From Odontocerum albicorne (taxonomy: Eukaryota; Arthropoda; Insecta; Trichoptera; Odontoceridae), in contig OX463846.1 of assembly GCA_949825065.1 (NCBI GenBank), positions 4,297,366-4,361,365 on the forward strand: 64,000 nt of DNA, given 5' to 3'. Shown here in pieces: positions 49,192 to 60,705 of the stretch (the first letter of the stretch is position 1; every line of letters begins with the position of its first letter). Under the pieces are notes generated by a model, which searched no databases, was not told the origin of the DNA, and saw only the letters and a program-made list of their open reading frames with translations. The position numbers were made by a program, and so were the translations under genes.

Positions 49192-49358
49192 GGGGAGCAC
49201 AATCAAGTCTTGTTTGTGCTCCCCTGATGATGAAGTGAAAGCCTTGAAACCGGTAGCCTTGAACCCGTTACAAAAAAGTGGAATAAACAGTGTTTGATAA
49301 AACAAATTACAACGTCTTTAAATCTCCACAATGTTAATGCTTTAACTATAAATATTAT
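49192..49358 (+). mobile_element. Penelope-like tail with a short inverted start
   Basis: GGGGAGCACAATCAAGTCTT then GTTTGTGCTCCCCTGATGAT: the first 9 bp fold on the tail start. Continues TTGAAACCGGTAGCC, GGAATAAACAGTGTTTGATA and CCACAATGTTAATGCTTTAA. Confidence 0.78.
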
Positions 49359-49389
49359 ATTTTTTTGTAGTATTCTATTATAGAAACCA

Positions 49390-49700
49390 CTTAGATGCAT
49401 GGAAGTAAAATGTGGACGTTGAAAAGACTAAAATAAGCCGATTGTTTTTGTAGAAATACGTGTAATAAGAAGAAGATATATGGTGACAATGTATGACATA
49501 ATACGGAATGCATAATTTAGGGATGAATCTTAACTTAAGGCTGATGTATTAAATTAGATCAAGGAGAGCTCTCTGAGATTGTTTGGACATATCGAACGAA
49601 TGAATGAAGAAAGTGAATAGAAAGCTTGTGGTAGAGGATGCCAATAAAAGTATGGTTTGATCAAGTAAATTGTATTTATATCAAAATAATTAAGTAAATA
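49390..49700 (+). mobile_element. RTE-d LINE fragment
   Basis: AAAATGTGGACGTTGAAAAG, GGTGACAATGTATGACATAA, GAGATTGTTTGGACATATCG and ATGGTTTGATCAAG follow the RTE-d reading with many changes. Tail absent. Confidence 0.7.
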
Positions 49701-49784
49701 AACAGGAAATATTTTTTGTTTTTTTTTTAAACCACACGTTTTTTTTAAGAAACCAAGATAGATAGATATACTCGATACTTTTTT

Positions 49785-49990
49785 ATTTAAAAAAAAAGGT
49801 GCCGGATCTCACTTTTTGTCAAGCTTTTTGTATACCGTAAAAAAGGGAGTGGAGCGCTGCTCCACTACGATCCACCGCAAAAAAAGCACTGACAGTGCTT
49901 TTTAAAAAAAAAGGGGCCGGAGCTCACTTCTTGTCAAGCTTTTTGTGTACCGTAAAACGGTGGTGGAGCGCCGCTCCACCGCAAAAAGAA
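49785..49990. repeat. Duplicated palindrome-rich segment, two units of about 115 bp
   Basis: Each unit reads GCCGGAKCTCACTT, TTGTCAAGCTTTTTGTRTAC, CCGTAAAA, then GTGGAGCGCTGCTCCAC (unit 1) or GTGGAGCGCCGCTCCAC (unit 2), a 17-bp palindrome, and CACCGCAAAAA. Unit 1 also has AAAGCACTGACAGTGCTTTT, a second palindrome. K and R denote differences between the two units. Confidence 0.85.
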
Positions 49991-50330
49991 CACTGAATAT
50001 ACTCGTGTTATTTCCAGTTAACAATCGTTCCGCAAATGATAGACAATCTTGCACACGTGATATTTAACACATGTGCATAATTTAGCGTCCAGCATTAACA
50101 CATTTGACCCGCGCCCGACCAAACAAGGCAGCTGAAAATGCTGAGCAGATCGTTTTACGGAAATCAGCGAAGACTGTAAAGCTTAGAGAAGTTGCATCCT
50201 GCAGAAGTTAGTGCAGTACTTGGGAAAAGTTTATGCAACACGTTTGTTTTATCGTTCTTTCGCTATCAAACTAATTGGATAGCGAAAGAAGGATAATATT
50301 AACTCCATGCGTAAGCCACCATTCCTCATC
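49991..50330. other. Low-repeat DNA with a perfect 13-bp hairpin
   Basis: TTCTTTCGCTATC at 50255-50267 is exactly inverted (GATAGCGAAAGAA) at 50278-50290 with a 10-base loop. No adjoining gene explains it as a terminator. The rest is mixed-composition DNA without recognised repeats. Confidence 0.55.
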
Positions 50331-50660
50331 GTCGTATTGATAAATATTTTGATGTTAAATTTTTCATTAATGTCATATGGAATCTTTAAAAAGTTACTTA
50401 TCTTTTTAAAGCTTACCGCTTATTATTCTCACGTTGAAAAATATTTTTATAATTGTTTTTCTTTCATGCCATCAAAATGCCTATTCACACGTTCGCTGCT
50501 GAAGACGACCATGGGCGTCAACACATTTTTTGTAGAGACGCTGATGACGCCCGTTGCGCGTCATTCGATTCTCTTTGTTTATATGGTACCGAATATTTTA
50601 AGATTTTAAGGTTTCCGTAAGATTTTAAGGTTTCGAAAATACCGTAAGATTTTAAGGTTT
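50331..50660. repeat. Diverged start of the 110-bp array, with a short ORF
   Basis: AAAGCTTACCGCTTATTATT and ATGCCATCAAAATGCCTATT resemble the units downstream. A 100-codon ATG frame at 50307-50609 crosses this sequence and is discounted. At 50590-50660 CCGTAAGATTTTAAGGTTTC is repeated about three times. Confidence 0.6.
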
Positions 50661-50719
50661 CGAAAATATGATTTTTTTCAGTACCTCTACACTATTCTGT
50701 AAATACATACCGCAGTGAA

Positions 50720-51555
50720 TGTGTTAAAGTTATTAATAATCATGTTGATGGTATGAAAGAAACACACCTTCGTTCAAAGTTTATCACATATTATTCTCGT
50801 CTTGATTAAGATTTTTATATAAAATCGTATTTTTAATGTCATCAAAATACTTATTAATTTCTAGCATTACTTCGATTCAAATCTTATGTCATATTATTTT
50901 CGTGTTCAAAAAGGTTTTATAATATTTTTTCCTAATGCCGTCAAGATGCTTATCAAAGTTATTAATTAACCTTTTGACATTACTTCGATTCAAAGCTTAT
51001 CACGTATTATTCTCGTATTTGTTAATATTTTTTTTCTTAAATGCTATCAAGATTCTTATCAAAGTTATTAATGTCTGACATAACTTCGATTCAAAGCTTA
51101 TCACATAATATTATTCTCATCTTAATTAAGATTTTATACCACATTTTTCTTTAATACCATCAAGATTTTGATCAAAGTTATTAATCTCTAGTATAACTTC
51201 GATTCAAAGCTTATCACATATTATTCTTGTTTTAATTAAGATTTTATATCATATTTTTCTTTAATACCATCAAGATTTTTGTCAAAGTTATTAATGTCTA
51301 ACATTTCTTTGATTCAAAGCTTATCACATATTATTCTCGTTTTAATTAAGATTTTATATATTTTTTTTCTTTGATACCTTCAAGATTTTATTCAAAGTTA
51401 TTAATGTCTAACATCTCTTCGATTCAAAGCTTATCACATATTATTCTCATCTTGATTAAGTTTTTTATATTAATTTTTTCATTAATGTCTTCAAGACATT
51501 CATAAAATTTATTAATCTCGAACATTACTTCGATTCAAAGTTTTCACATATCATA
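50720..51555. repeat. Degenerate tandem array, about 110 bp, seven units
   Basis: GATTCAAAGCTTATCACATA-type unit marks lie at 50874, 50987, 51088, 51201, 51311, 51421 and 51532. Units carry TTATTCTCGTCTTAATTAAG and TACCATCAAGATTTT with many substitutions and small indels, so the array is old. Confidence 0.88.
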
Positions 51556-52128
51556 TGACTAAAGAATTCTTTTTTTTTAAACTGTATCTAATCTTGGTTA
51601 CATTTCAAGTAGCATATTATTTGCAATGCATACAATAAAGAGGTCTATAACTACCCCTCGAGAATTTGCGATGACTTTCGACTGCGAAAACAAAATGAAA
51701 AATAATCAAATGAACTTTAGTTACAAAGATTTCCAAATTTATAACGGACTGTAAAAAAATCAAAATAATAGAGAGCATTCGAACTTTTCGTTGTCTATTA
51801 TGATATGTGTGTTATGTGTTGAGAATTGATTGAAGTATTTTTGAAGTGGAAAAATGTTAATGTCATTTATCGGATTTATTTGATGTGAGTTCATTTGGTT
51901 AAAATTAGTTTATTATATGGATGAGCGCATCACGTCGAATTGTAATTTAAATTACGAGTGCTTAAATAGTGGTTGATTTTTATACTCGTATTTTATATTC
52001 TCAATTTTGTATTTTTCACATTGTTGGGTCTTAGCTTAAAAAAATCCTATACTTCTCCGATTTCTTTTTTGGTAAAGATTATCCGTTTTTTTTATAATCT
52101 TGTTCTATTTTTCCTTACCACCCGGATA
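51556..52128. other. Unassigned AT-rich DNA
   Basis: Nothing recognised. ATACTCGTAT at 51982-51991. Confidence 0.5.
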
Positions 52129-52220
52129 ATCTAGAGCAGTGATGGCGAACCTTTTTGAGAAGTAGGTCAAATTTTTTTAATTATTTTTTTTTAATACTAT
52201 ACTAGCCCGTGGATCACTCA

Positions 52221-52515
52221 GTCAGTGGCGTCACTTGGAAAGGGGTGGGGGGGGAGGTGTGGTAAAAGGTATACCAATAGTTTGGAAACACCAAAATTTT
52301 GTTAACTTGAAAGTTGACCCTTTTTTTTGGTTCTCACTTTTAAAATCCTCTAAAAAGGTTTACGTTTCCTTTTTGTTTTACTACTTTTAATTTTGCAAGT
52401 GAAGAGCAAAAAATAAAGGTCGACGTCAAAAATTGATATCAATGTGGTGATACCATGAATTACCGCACCAGGTGACACGTGGCACATGCGCAGTGGCGCC
52501 TCTGCACTGAGTATT
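52221..52515. mobile_element. Possible second hAT-like MITE nested inside
   Basis: CAGTGGCGTCACTTGGAAAG at the left and GGCGCCTCTGCACTG at the right (inward CAGTGCAGAGGCGCC) are loosely alike, and the inner ACCAGGTGACACGTGG is reminiscent of a common invertebrate hAT-like repeat. No duplication found; tentative. Confidence 0.4.
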
Positions 52516-52756
52516 TGAATGAACAAGGAATAAAGAAAAGCACACACATATATTATGAAATATTCTTTATGAACATAGTTACAGATATGTGTATGTATAA
52601 TAAAGTTGATAAAAGTATATTTAATGTAAAATATGTTGTTGCTTATTTTCAGATAGTTTCTTAATATTAGGTTCATATCCCGTTTTCATTAGTTTAACGC
52701 ATTTCGCAGTCAATTCATTTCCAAGTTTATTTCTGTTGATAGATTTTACAAAATTC

Positions 52757-53090
52757 ATTCTTCTTCTCCCTGGCTCCATCCCAACTCACTATCTGCGAAG
52801 ACTGTTGGGGTCAGCTCTCCTCGTCCTCAGGTTGTATGCTCTTCTGTCCCAGACCACGTCCCCCAGGTCGTGCCTCTGCATCAGGTGATCTTTTTGCACC
52901 ACCATGAATTCTTTGGTCTTCCTCTGGTTGTTATTCGAGGAAGATCCATGGAGATTGCCTGGTTCACAATGTGATCGGGTGCTCTGCATCCAACGTGCCC
53001 ATACCATCTCAATCACTTCTCCTCCATATTACTGTTGATGTCTGTAACACCTAGGCTTCCACGAGTCTGTAACACCTAGGCTTCTACAAA
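52757..53090 (-). mobile_element. RTE-f LINE fragment
   Basis: Minus strand: IEMVWARWMQSTRSHCEPGN frame-shifted equivalent, then the DNA of DLPRITTRGRPRNS and the 3' end (GGGATGGAGCCAGGGAGAAG). Matches 40745-41060 closely. CTGTAACACCTAGGCTTC is duplicated at 53040-53085. Confidence 0.78.
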
Positions 53091-53260
53091 ACTCATTGAG
53101 GAAAATAATTTTTCACACGAATATGTGGACCCTCTTTTATGCTCCCTCTTTTATGATATAAAATATAAGTTTATAAAAATCAACGCGCGGGTTATTTAAA
53201 AAGCCTTCGTGGATCAGTGTCTGACCCGCGGGTCATTGGTTCGACCCCACTGATCTAGAG

Positions 53261-53699
53261 TCTAGTGAATATAAAAAAAAAACACAAATCCAACTGCCCA
53301 AGACGACGTTCCAAGTTTTCATAACGTACATATCAAACTCTCATTTAAATTCCTTAAGGATAGATTATAAGATATTATTGAATAATTTATCGGAAGATAA
53401 TGTTTCGAATGGCCATCGTTACTAATGAGAGGTGTGGTTAACTAGCATTTATTAACGAACCATTTAATAAATTGAGAATTAATTACAATCCTTTGTATAA
53501 TAAATTATTCACAAGGACACCGGAAACTAATTATTCAAATGAGGGCCACCAGGGTGGTTAGATGTTTATGTTTATGAATAGAAATTTTTATCTGGGTTTG
53601 AAATTCATCACCCAGCCGTCCTCCATATTATGAGGAAGCAAGAGTCTTTTAAATTAGGGACGATGGTTAAAAATTAAATATCAATAATCATATGCCAAA
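53261..53699. other. Unassigned DNA
   Basis: Nothing recognised. Confidence 0.5.
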
Positions 53700-53719
53700 A
53701 TAGTATAACTGAGTATATG

Positions 53720-53830
53720 TAATAGAAATGAGTGTACCGAGAAGATTATATGCTGTCTCGATGTATGACAGAATTGATGAAAAATTAGACTTTGAAGGGG
53801 TTTGGAAATGTTGAATAGATTTTCACTTAC
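53720..53830 (+). mobile_element. RTE-d LINE scrap
   Basis: CTCGATGTATGACAGAATTG, TTTGAAGGGGTTTGGAAATG correspond to the TMYDRI and FGHV parts of RTE-d. Strongly degraded. Confidence 0.5.
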
Positions 53831-53849
53831 TTTCGGTCTCAACAAACAT

Positions 53850-54060
53850 ATTGGAAACCTCCTTCGCCTAGTTATTAAGACATTTGTCTTACGATCAGGA
53901 GGTAACGGGTTGGATTCCCGTTAGTACCCATTCTTTTAAAAAAGGATATCAGTTTGGTTTGTATTTCAGGCTTGTTTAAACATCTTTATGGTTGGTTGTA
54001 AGCTATCACATGGCAATACACCCGCCAAGTTATACTGGGTACAATAAAAGCGTAATAAAT
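53850..54060 (+). mobile_element. tRNA-derived SINE copy, nearly complete
   Basis: Head CCTCCTTCGCCTAGTTATTA, B-box ACGGGTTGGATTCCCGTTAG, linker ending AAAAAAGGATATC, then ATCTTTATGGTTGGTTGTAA and ATCACATGGCAATACACCCG, TTATACTGGGTACAATAAAA. One of the best copies for a consensus. Confidence 0.8.
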
Positions 54061-54130
54061 CATTATATTGTAATTTAACAATTTTAATTTGAATCACGAT
54101 TATTAAAAATGATTTCAATGTATTTATGTA

Positions 54131-54330
54131 ATGGTTCTTAACCTGTTTGAGCCGTGTGTCAGATTAAAGTATTTGTTTTGGTTTCACGGCCAAGTAAAAA
54201 TTGATAATAAAAACGTATACAGATAACCATTGAATACATTGCTGCAAAATTCTGAATACCGAGAACCGATTTCTTTTGACGCGCAGTGGCTCGAATAGTT
54301 TTGATTTTTTTTGTACATTTGTGACGTGCC
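54131..54330. mobile_element. Possible hAT remnant
   Basis: ATGGTTCTTAACCTGTTTGA with GCCGTG resembles hAT terminal repeats (CAGTGGTTCTTAACCT type). No partner end with duplication found. Low confidence. Confidence 0.35.
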
Positions 54331-55427
54331 ATATACCTGTGGAAAATTCCCACCAACCCAGTTTTGAACCGCGATACATGCGTATTAGGGTTTAAAATGT
54401 TCCGACCTGAATAAGATAGAGCATGTATGAAAAAATACCACGCCGAACGCATGGACAAGCGATGTTACTACTAATGTTTAATATTTTAGTAGTGTGCCAA
54501 CTAGAGCCGATATAAGACGTGTTGTTTCGTTATATTCTAATAAGTTTACAAATTGAATATCGCGCGGTTATCAAGTTTATTCCAAAAGAAGGGGAAACCA
54601 GAAAGATATTTAAAAAAACGTTTAAATACTGTCTGTAGAGAATCTTCTCCGTCATACTTCAAAGTGAAATATTAAGTCAGTTATTAAACATTTTCGCTTA
54701 GGCAGATAATCTATTGAAGATGGCCTTCGTTAAGCCTCCAAAAACGTCATAATTTTTTTTCAAAACTATAAAAAAATGTATTCATAGTTCCAAAACATGC
54801 TTTGAACTACGAGTACATGTGACTTTATTGCGAAATAATAAAAAAAAAGTTTCTAAAACCTTTTTCATATCCTTGGGCTGGAAATTTTTTGACCTTACTA
54901 CATACTCTTAGGTTAAAAAACTGTATGTTAATGTATTTAGTTCAATTCTTCATTAACTAATAAAGTTTAAAACTTATAATTAACCCACTTGTATTTGAAT
55001 ATGGACGAGCAATGTACAGTATTACAACACTAATCACTCACCGCCCACCGGAGATGATGAACAAATTGACATTATTTTATCATCTCACACTAAACGATGG
55101 TTCTGCCTAACTAAACGGTTCATAGTTGTTTTTTAAACGCTTTTTAATATCGATTAACCGTTTATACTCCAAGGAGGCGTGATAGATCGTTTCGGCTTTA
55201 TCTATGGAATGTCTTTTTGTATCTTCAAACCTGCGTACACCAATACCCAACCTTCAATAATTATTATTTAATGGATCTAGATTAAGTAGATATCAATGCT
55301 TTAAAATTTATAGCATTTTTAGACGCATTTAACTGATTAACGTAGAACTGCGCTTTATTGATTTTATACCATTATTGTTATTGTAATGTGTGTATTTATT
55401 TCTTTATTTAATATTTGATGACACAGT
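54331..55427. other. 1.1 kb of unassigned AT-rich DNA
   Basis: No gene, repeat or inverted ends seen. A minus frame overlapping its start (54159-54458) has no recognised motif. Confidence 0.5.
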
Positions 55428-55485
55428 TGACAATATAGCGCGTTTATTACAAAGTAGCAATCTCTTCCAGCTAATCAAATAATTA
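55428..55485 (-). mobile_element. SINE 3' tail scrap
   Basis: Minus strand: GGAAGAGATTGCTACTTTGT and AATAAACGCGCTATATTG. Confidence 0.55.
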
Positions 55486-55594
55486 TTTACCTGTGTAGTT
55501 TTTAGTGCAAGACGAATTTACATTATTGATGTGAAAAACCCCTTAAAATCAAGATAAGTAAAAACAATCTAAATAGTATTTATTGTATTATTTT

Positions 55595-55797
55595 TTGCTA
55601 TATACAATACAACCTTGTGGGTTAATTGTCATGTCGCAATCTCTTCCAATCAACTAAAAAGGTGTTTAACAAGCCTTCAGTGAAAACCAAACACGAACCC
55701 TTTTTTGAAAAAAAAAAAATGAATGCCAACAGCTATCGAGTCCGTTACCCACGAGACGCTAGACAGGCGTTTTACCAACTAAACTATGAATATATAT
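55595..55797 (-). mobile_element. tRNA-derived SINE copy, nearly complete
   Basis: Minus strand: head TTAGTTGGTAAAACGCCTGT near 55790, then GGGTAACGGACTCGATAGCT with a damaged B-box, an A/T linker, TGTTAAACACC-type sequence and the tail AGATTGCGACATGACAATTA, ACAAGGTTGTATTGTATATA. Confidence 0.75.
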
Positions 55798-56234
55798 TTT
55801 TTATAATTAAATAACATATACATAAATATTCCATACAATACAAACCGCGTCAATAACCTAAATGCACCTGTTCCACAGAACAAGTAAAATGTTCAAAATT
55901 ATGTACATAAAAGGAAAAATGTATTTCAATATGTATTCATATTTCTTTTGGTATCCACAATTACACCATTTGTAATTTCAATATTTTTAATGGAAAGGCG
56001 AACCACTGAGTAAAATTATATAAAATTATTCATGTTAAATATATTAATATAAAAATAATATATAACAAAAAAAAATATTTTTTATCGTGAATAATAAATA
56101 ATAATATAATACACTTAATAATATTAAAATAATATTAATTATTATTAATATTAAAATAATTAACATAAATTTATTAATAAAAAAAATATTTAATTATAAT
56201 AATTTAATAATAATAATATAACACACCGTTTCAC
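55798..56234. other. Low-complexity AT-rich DNA
   Basis: 56030-56225 is almost only A and T (AATAATATTAAAATAATATT patterns). Nothing else. Confidence 0.7.
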
Positions 56235-56400
56235 GTTTTCGTGACGTTCAGGTCAATTTGCCCTACCGCGGCAATAGCAGTCTCATTTAAAAAAAACTCC
56301 ACGGCACAGGTTCACTTTCCAGCTAAATTTAAGTTGGAATGGCGAGGGGAACCTCGACTGCGAAACCCAGCAACAGCAATATTGCTATCAGTAAATCCAT
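56235..56400 (+). mobile_element. Dispersed repeat shared with 25165-25320
   Basis: CTCCACGGCACAGGTTCACT, TTTAAGTTGGAATGGCGAGG and CCTCGACTGCGAAACCC match the hAT-like remnant near 25.2 kb in the same orientation. Confidence 0.55.
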
Positions 56401-57077
56401 ATTTATTCATATGATTGGGTTGAATCTGTATTAAATACAAAATAAATATATAGTTTGTCTTCAAAACTATAAACATTATTTTATTATTCTCCATAGATTT
56501 AGTGAAAACATCTTCAAAAGAGTCGTTTGAAGAATTGATTGATGATGAAGAGGCTGTGCTTCATTGCAGGGCATTACTTCAAAAGCTCATTCACTGCATT
56601 ATCCCCCAGTGACAGTCCATTCAGCCGCGCCATTCTGTTGCATTAAATCTCATTTATAACGTATCTCATTCATCCCTCATTCGGTACCTTTGCGCCTGTC
56701 TCATCTCCAAGGATTAATTGATGTTTTCTTAAATGAAGGCTTTCACGCAGATGAAAGTTGTCATCGTACTTTGGTCTTGAGTGATTTACTGTAAAAGTAG
56801 TTTTTAAACAACCTATTGTCACTTGATTATTAAATTTAACTACATTCGTATATTTCTCTTTTTATATTATCAGAATATTTTTTAGGGTCGTTAACGATTT
56901 TTTATTTTTTTTCAACCCTTTTACTCCATTCGCGTAACTTTAAGAGTTATATTACTTAAAATTCCTTTTAGAGAATTTCTTAGTGTACTTGATTATTCTC
57001 AATGCTTTTTGATTTTCGTTAGTATCAAATTATGATAAAACTCATTGTTTATTTAAAATTCTTTGATTTTTTGCCGA
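56401..57077. other. Low-repeat DNA, no gene recognised
   Basis: 56510-56780 is mixed in composition (GACAGTCCATTCAGCCGCGC) and lacks recognised repeats. No frame; could be unique sequence. Confidence 0.45.
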
Positions 57078-57212
57078 CCAAGACGACTTCCGTGGATAAG
57101 GTGAAAAGACGCGTATTTCCGAGCGGAGGTTGCGAATTCGATTCCTATTGGAAACCATATTTTTTATAAGGAATCCAGTCTGGTTTCCACTTAAGGCCTC
57201 TAACAGTTTTCG
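57078..57212 (+). mobile_element. SINE head and middle
   Basis: GACTTCCGTGGATAAGGTGA, TTGCGAATTCGATTCCTATT, ATAAGGAATCCAGTCTGGTT and CCACTTAAGGCCTCTAACAG; tail replaced by other sequence. Confidence 0.68.
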
Positions 57213-57289
57213 CGTTAACCATGTGCTTGGCATGGTACTTGTCCATACAAGCTCTCCTTATTCTTACCGGGATATTTTTAGTATTTGGT

Positions 57290-57575
57290 TTAGTACTTCG
57301 TGATAGAGTACGAAACACAGAAATCCGAAAGACGTGCGAAGTTGAAGATATTGTCAGATGGGGACGACAGAGAAGAAGGTTCTGGAACGAACACGTATCC
57401 AGAATGGCGGAACCAAGAGCCGTAAGTATGGCCAGGGACAGTATCCCCCAAGCAAGCAGACCTCCAGGACGACCTCCCAAAAGATAGAAAGACAGCTGGC
57501 AGTCTACGTCACAAGAGGCAAACTATGATGCAGGACCATAATAAGTCAAAAGGCTTAAAATAAGGAGAAGAAGGT
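57290..57575 (+). mobile_element. RTE-e LINE C-terminal fragment, copy 2
   Basis: The frame 57221-57487 carries LRDRVRNTEIRKTCEVEDIV, RWGRQRRRFWNEHVSRMAEP, RAVSMARDSIPQASRPPGRP before stop, then CAGTCTACGTCACAAGAGGC, the 3' region. It matches 20434-20712. R-W-x-x-x-R-x-x-W-x-x-H-V-x-R-M and the GRPxxRW-type ending are RTE-like. Only the C-terminus remains. Confidence 0.78.
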
Positions 57576-58235
57576 TTAGTACTGGTATGATGGTGTAAGA
57601 AAATATGCGAGCATACAACTAATTACGTGGTTTTACCCTCAAATAATTTGAACAAACGTTATTTGAAACGAATAGAGTTCGAAATCACTTTCTCTGTATT
57701 CATCTGCCCAAATCTCGAACACATGATACACGTACATACACGAACTCAACAAAAAAACTTTCAGATTGATATGCGAACCCATCTGCAGAGGAAATGTAAT
57801 AACATATTCCGTATTATCCAATAATAAATCCTCTGCAGGTGAAAACACTCCATTGTTTTATCGATGGTGGTGATTGAATTATATTTAACAGTGTTTGCCA
57901 AATATTTTTCGTCAGAGTACCCTAGAAATAGTTTTTTAATCATAAATTTATAAAATAAAAATAATTTATATCTGAAACAACAAACTCACAGATGGTTTCG
58001 TCAACTTCTATGCAGAACCAACCTGCCTTTGGAAATGTACATATCATAGGTGGAGCAATCACACGTTTCAACTACGTGTCTCCTCAGATAGACGTTTTTC
58101 ATGTGTCGCTAATCTCCTTCAAGGGGAAGTTTTTACTCTTATTGTAAAATTATGATTTTACTATTTAAATTTTTAATATACACATTTTTCGTGCTTTTAC
58201 ATTATTTCTCATATCTAAATATCGTGAATTAAACT
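57576..58235. other. Unassigned DNA
   Basis: Nothing recognised; frames at 57627-57943 have no motif. Confidence 0.45.
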
Positions 58236-58495
58236 TTTGTTACACCTGTCTGCTTTAATGTAACTGTATATTTGTTACACCTGCCTCCTCTAATGTAACT
58301 GTATTTTTTGTTACACGTGCCTCCTCTAATGTAACTGTATTTTTGTTACACCTGTCTCCTCTAATGTAACTGTACTTTTTTACACCTGTCTCCTATAAAG
58401 TAGCTGTATTTTTGTTACACCAATCTCCTCTAACGTAACTGTATTTTTGTTACAACAATCTCCTCTAATGTAACTGTATTTTTATTAAGTTTTAT
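58236..58495. repeat. 36-38-bp tandem repeat, about seven units
   Basis: GTTACACCTGTCTCCTCTAA with TGTAACTGTATTTTT repeats seven times with small length changes. Simple local expansion. Confidence 0.9.
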
Positions 58496-59654
58496 TTACA
58501 ATTAAAGAATTTATTTTTATTTTGTTGTATTTCTTCATTATGTTGCTTTTCTAAAGCAGAATTTTTATTTTATGTGTATTTTTTTCTCATTTTACAACTA
58601 AGGAAAACCTGTAATGTATTTTACAAATGATTATTTAATTAAGTTAAATGAATTTTATAACGAAAATTATTTGAAGGTTTGAAGAGATTGTATGACAAGA
58701 TATAATGATACCAATCAGATTAATTCATGACAAAACTTACCTTATCATCTTGTGATATCAACACTTTTGTGTGAAATAATTTATTCAAACTTCTTTATGG
58801 ATTTTGTGTTATACCATAGAAATCAATTTTAAGCAGAATGATTGAACACTTAAATGTGACAAAAAAATGAACGCACTAAACATTAATTACAATGGCAAGC
58901 CTGTTTAGCTTAACAAAAGCTTTGTAAAAAAGTTTGGCAATGCTTTGTAAAGCGAAACAGGACTCTCACTTGAATTTAGATTTTTTATCACATTTAAGTG
59001 TTTAATTATTTTATTGAAATTTATTTATATTTGTAGAAATTATAAAACTAATTAAATATACGGTGTTTAAAAAAATTATTACATATTTTTATGGCAATTT
59101 TTTATCGACTTTTTTTAACTAATTTGTGATTGTCACCTTTATTATTAAATAATTTTCTCTGAAAATAAAGTTAGTTTAAGTAATTATTTTTATCAAAGAT
59201 CTATTTTTTTCTTATGTTGTTACAATATTTATTTATAAATAATGTATTATAGTCATTTATTATTATATTGTTTATTATTATACTCGTACATTCGTGGCCA
59301 TTTTCGTAAGACGCAAGACTTCATCCTGGGAATTTTGATTTCTATTCCTAATGGTATTCTACCCGATATATAAGACAAAATGTTCTAGTCTTTTAAAAAT
59401 CGGTCTGGTAATAATTTTCGTGTATGCTAGACTTGTACGAGTGTAATTGTATATTCACATGTGGAAGTATTGCTAACATGTGCGATGACGAACTGCATAT
59501 TCCGGGGCTGCTCCAATGGTTCTTATCTCCGAACATTCGATTAATAACGAAAATATTGTCTCCCGGCCATGCTCTTTAATATTTTCGGATATTTTAAGGG
59601 GTAGCATACGAATGAATGAATGAACAAGAGAAAAATAAATAATTTGACAAATTA
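58496..59654. other. 1.2 kb AT-rich desert
   Basis: Nothing recognised. AAGCTTTGTAAAAAAGTTTG with nearby GCTTTGTAAAGC are short internal echoes only. Confidence 0.55.
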
Positions 59655-60085
59655 TCGTATACAAGTACATTCGGCGTGGGATGGTCTACCTCTTAGTGTT
59701 AGAGATATGAGTGGCGTGTGTAGCTTTAGGAAGCGCTTGAAGACATCCTTTTTTTGGGAGGTCTTGTCATCATCAATATGTGTGATGTTATTTGAACACT
59801 ACACACATACACTACACTCCACATAAAGCCGAACGTGTTACTATCACATATCGGAAGATCTACAAAGGTTTCTTTGTAGACCGTCTTCGCTTAGTAGGGT
59901 TCCTGTGGTTTTCTTACCAAATATGTTTTTCTGAACCTTATCTTAAGGCCGCCGTCACTTTTTTCCTTTTATTACACTCAACTTTTATGTTATATTTTAA
60001 TTTTCTAATATTTTTAATTTTTCGATAATAGTTGTTCAAATTCCCGTGTGCTCTCTTAACGGCGTTATATAAATTGTCTTTTTAC
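59655..60085 (+). mobile_element. CR1-a C-terminus and nearly complete 3' tail
   Basis: AWDGLPLSVRDMSGVCSFRK is readable at 59680-59740, followed by KTSFFWEVL and the tail: CACTACACTCCACATAAAGC, AAAGGTTTCTTTGTAGACCG, CTGTGGTTTTCTTACCAAAT, GTGCTCTCTTAACGGCG. 5'-truncated; no inserted elements, so useful as the tail reference. Confidence 0.82.
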
Positions 60086-60705
60086 TATTTTGATTATTAT
60101 TATTACATCACTTTTTTATCAGTGATTAATTGATATGTCTTCAAGAACCTCTATTTGAGATCTACTGACATAGACAATATTTAAACTTTCTCTTTGGTTC
60201 ATTTTATTTCACCAAAGACAACACACCGAGTCGATATTTAACAAATAATTCGTAAATACACTCACATTGCCCATCTTGGACCAAATCATTAAACTATTTC
60301 ATACAATAATAGATCTTAATTTCAAGTTCCTTCAATCCACATCTCTATACAGTCTCGTGATATTGGATGGTCCACCTTTGGTCATCCACTTTCGATTGAC
60401 AAATGATGGGGAAAATATACAACATGTGAATCTTATTCACGTTCAACTCATCTGGATTGTTTATGGAAGGTCACCTGTGTGTATACATTGAACTGAGATT
60501 CGATTGTATTATGCCATTTAGTGCGTATAGTTTTGTTCACGAATCAAATCAAGGTTTCATATCTATTTTATATTTCTACTCTACTAGAAGTTGACCGTAT
60601 TCTACCTGTTAGGATTCTAAACTTCTACGGGAGTAATTAATTTGAAAACTTTTCGTACTTATTTTATAGGTTTTAGAAAACACGTATTTAGTAAACTTCT
60701 TCTTC
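60086..60705. other. Unassigned DNA
   Basis: Nothing recognised; frame 60267-60491 has no motif. Confidence 0.45.

Larger units (their letters stand above)
52137..53252. mobile_element. hAT-type element, 1116 bp, perfect 8-bp target duplication
   Basis: The left end CAGTGATGGCGAACCTTTTT and the inverted right end (CAGTGGGGTCGAACCAATGA read inward) are typical hAT ends. ATCTAGAG occurs at 52129-52136 and again at 53253-53260, a perfect 8-bp duplication. There is no transposase. The interior contains another CAGTGGCGTC-type sequence (52221-52515) and a minus-strand RTE-f fragment, so it has been a target itself. Confidence 0.88.

Noticed and set aside
50255..50290. Transcription terminator
   Set aside because: The hairpin is perfect, but there is no adjacent gene and this is eukaryotic DNA where such stems do not mark terminators.
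50307..50609. 100-codon ATG frame with a hydrophobic N-terminus
   Set aside because: It overlaps the diverged start of the 110-bp array; AT-rich DNA readily encodes hydrophobic residues.
52350..52676. 108-codon minus-strand frame inside the hAT element
   Set aside because: Lacks the hAT transposase landmarks (no zinc finger or dimerisation motif); looks like chance in AT-rich DNA.
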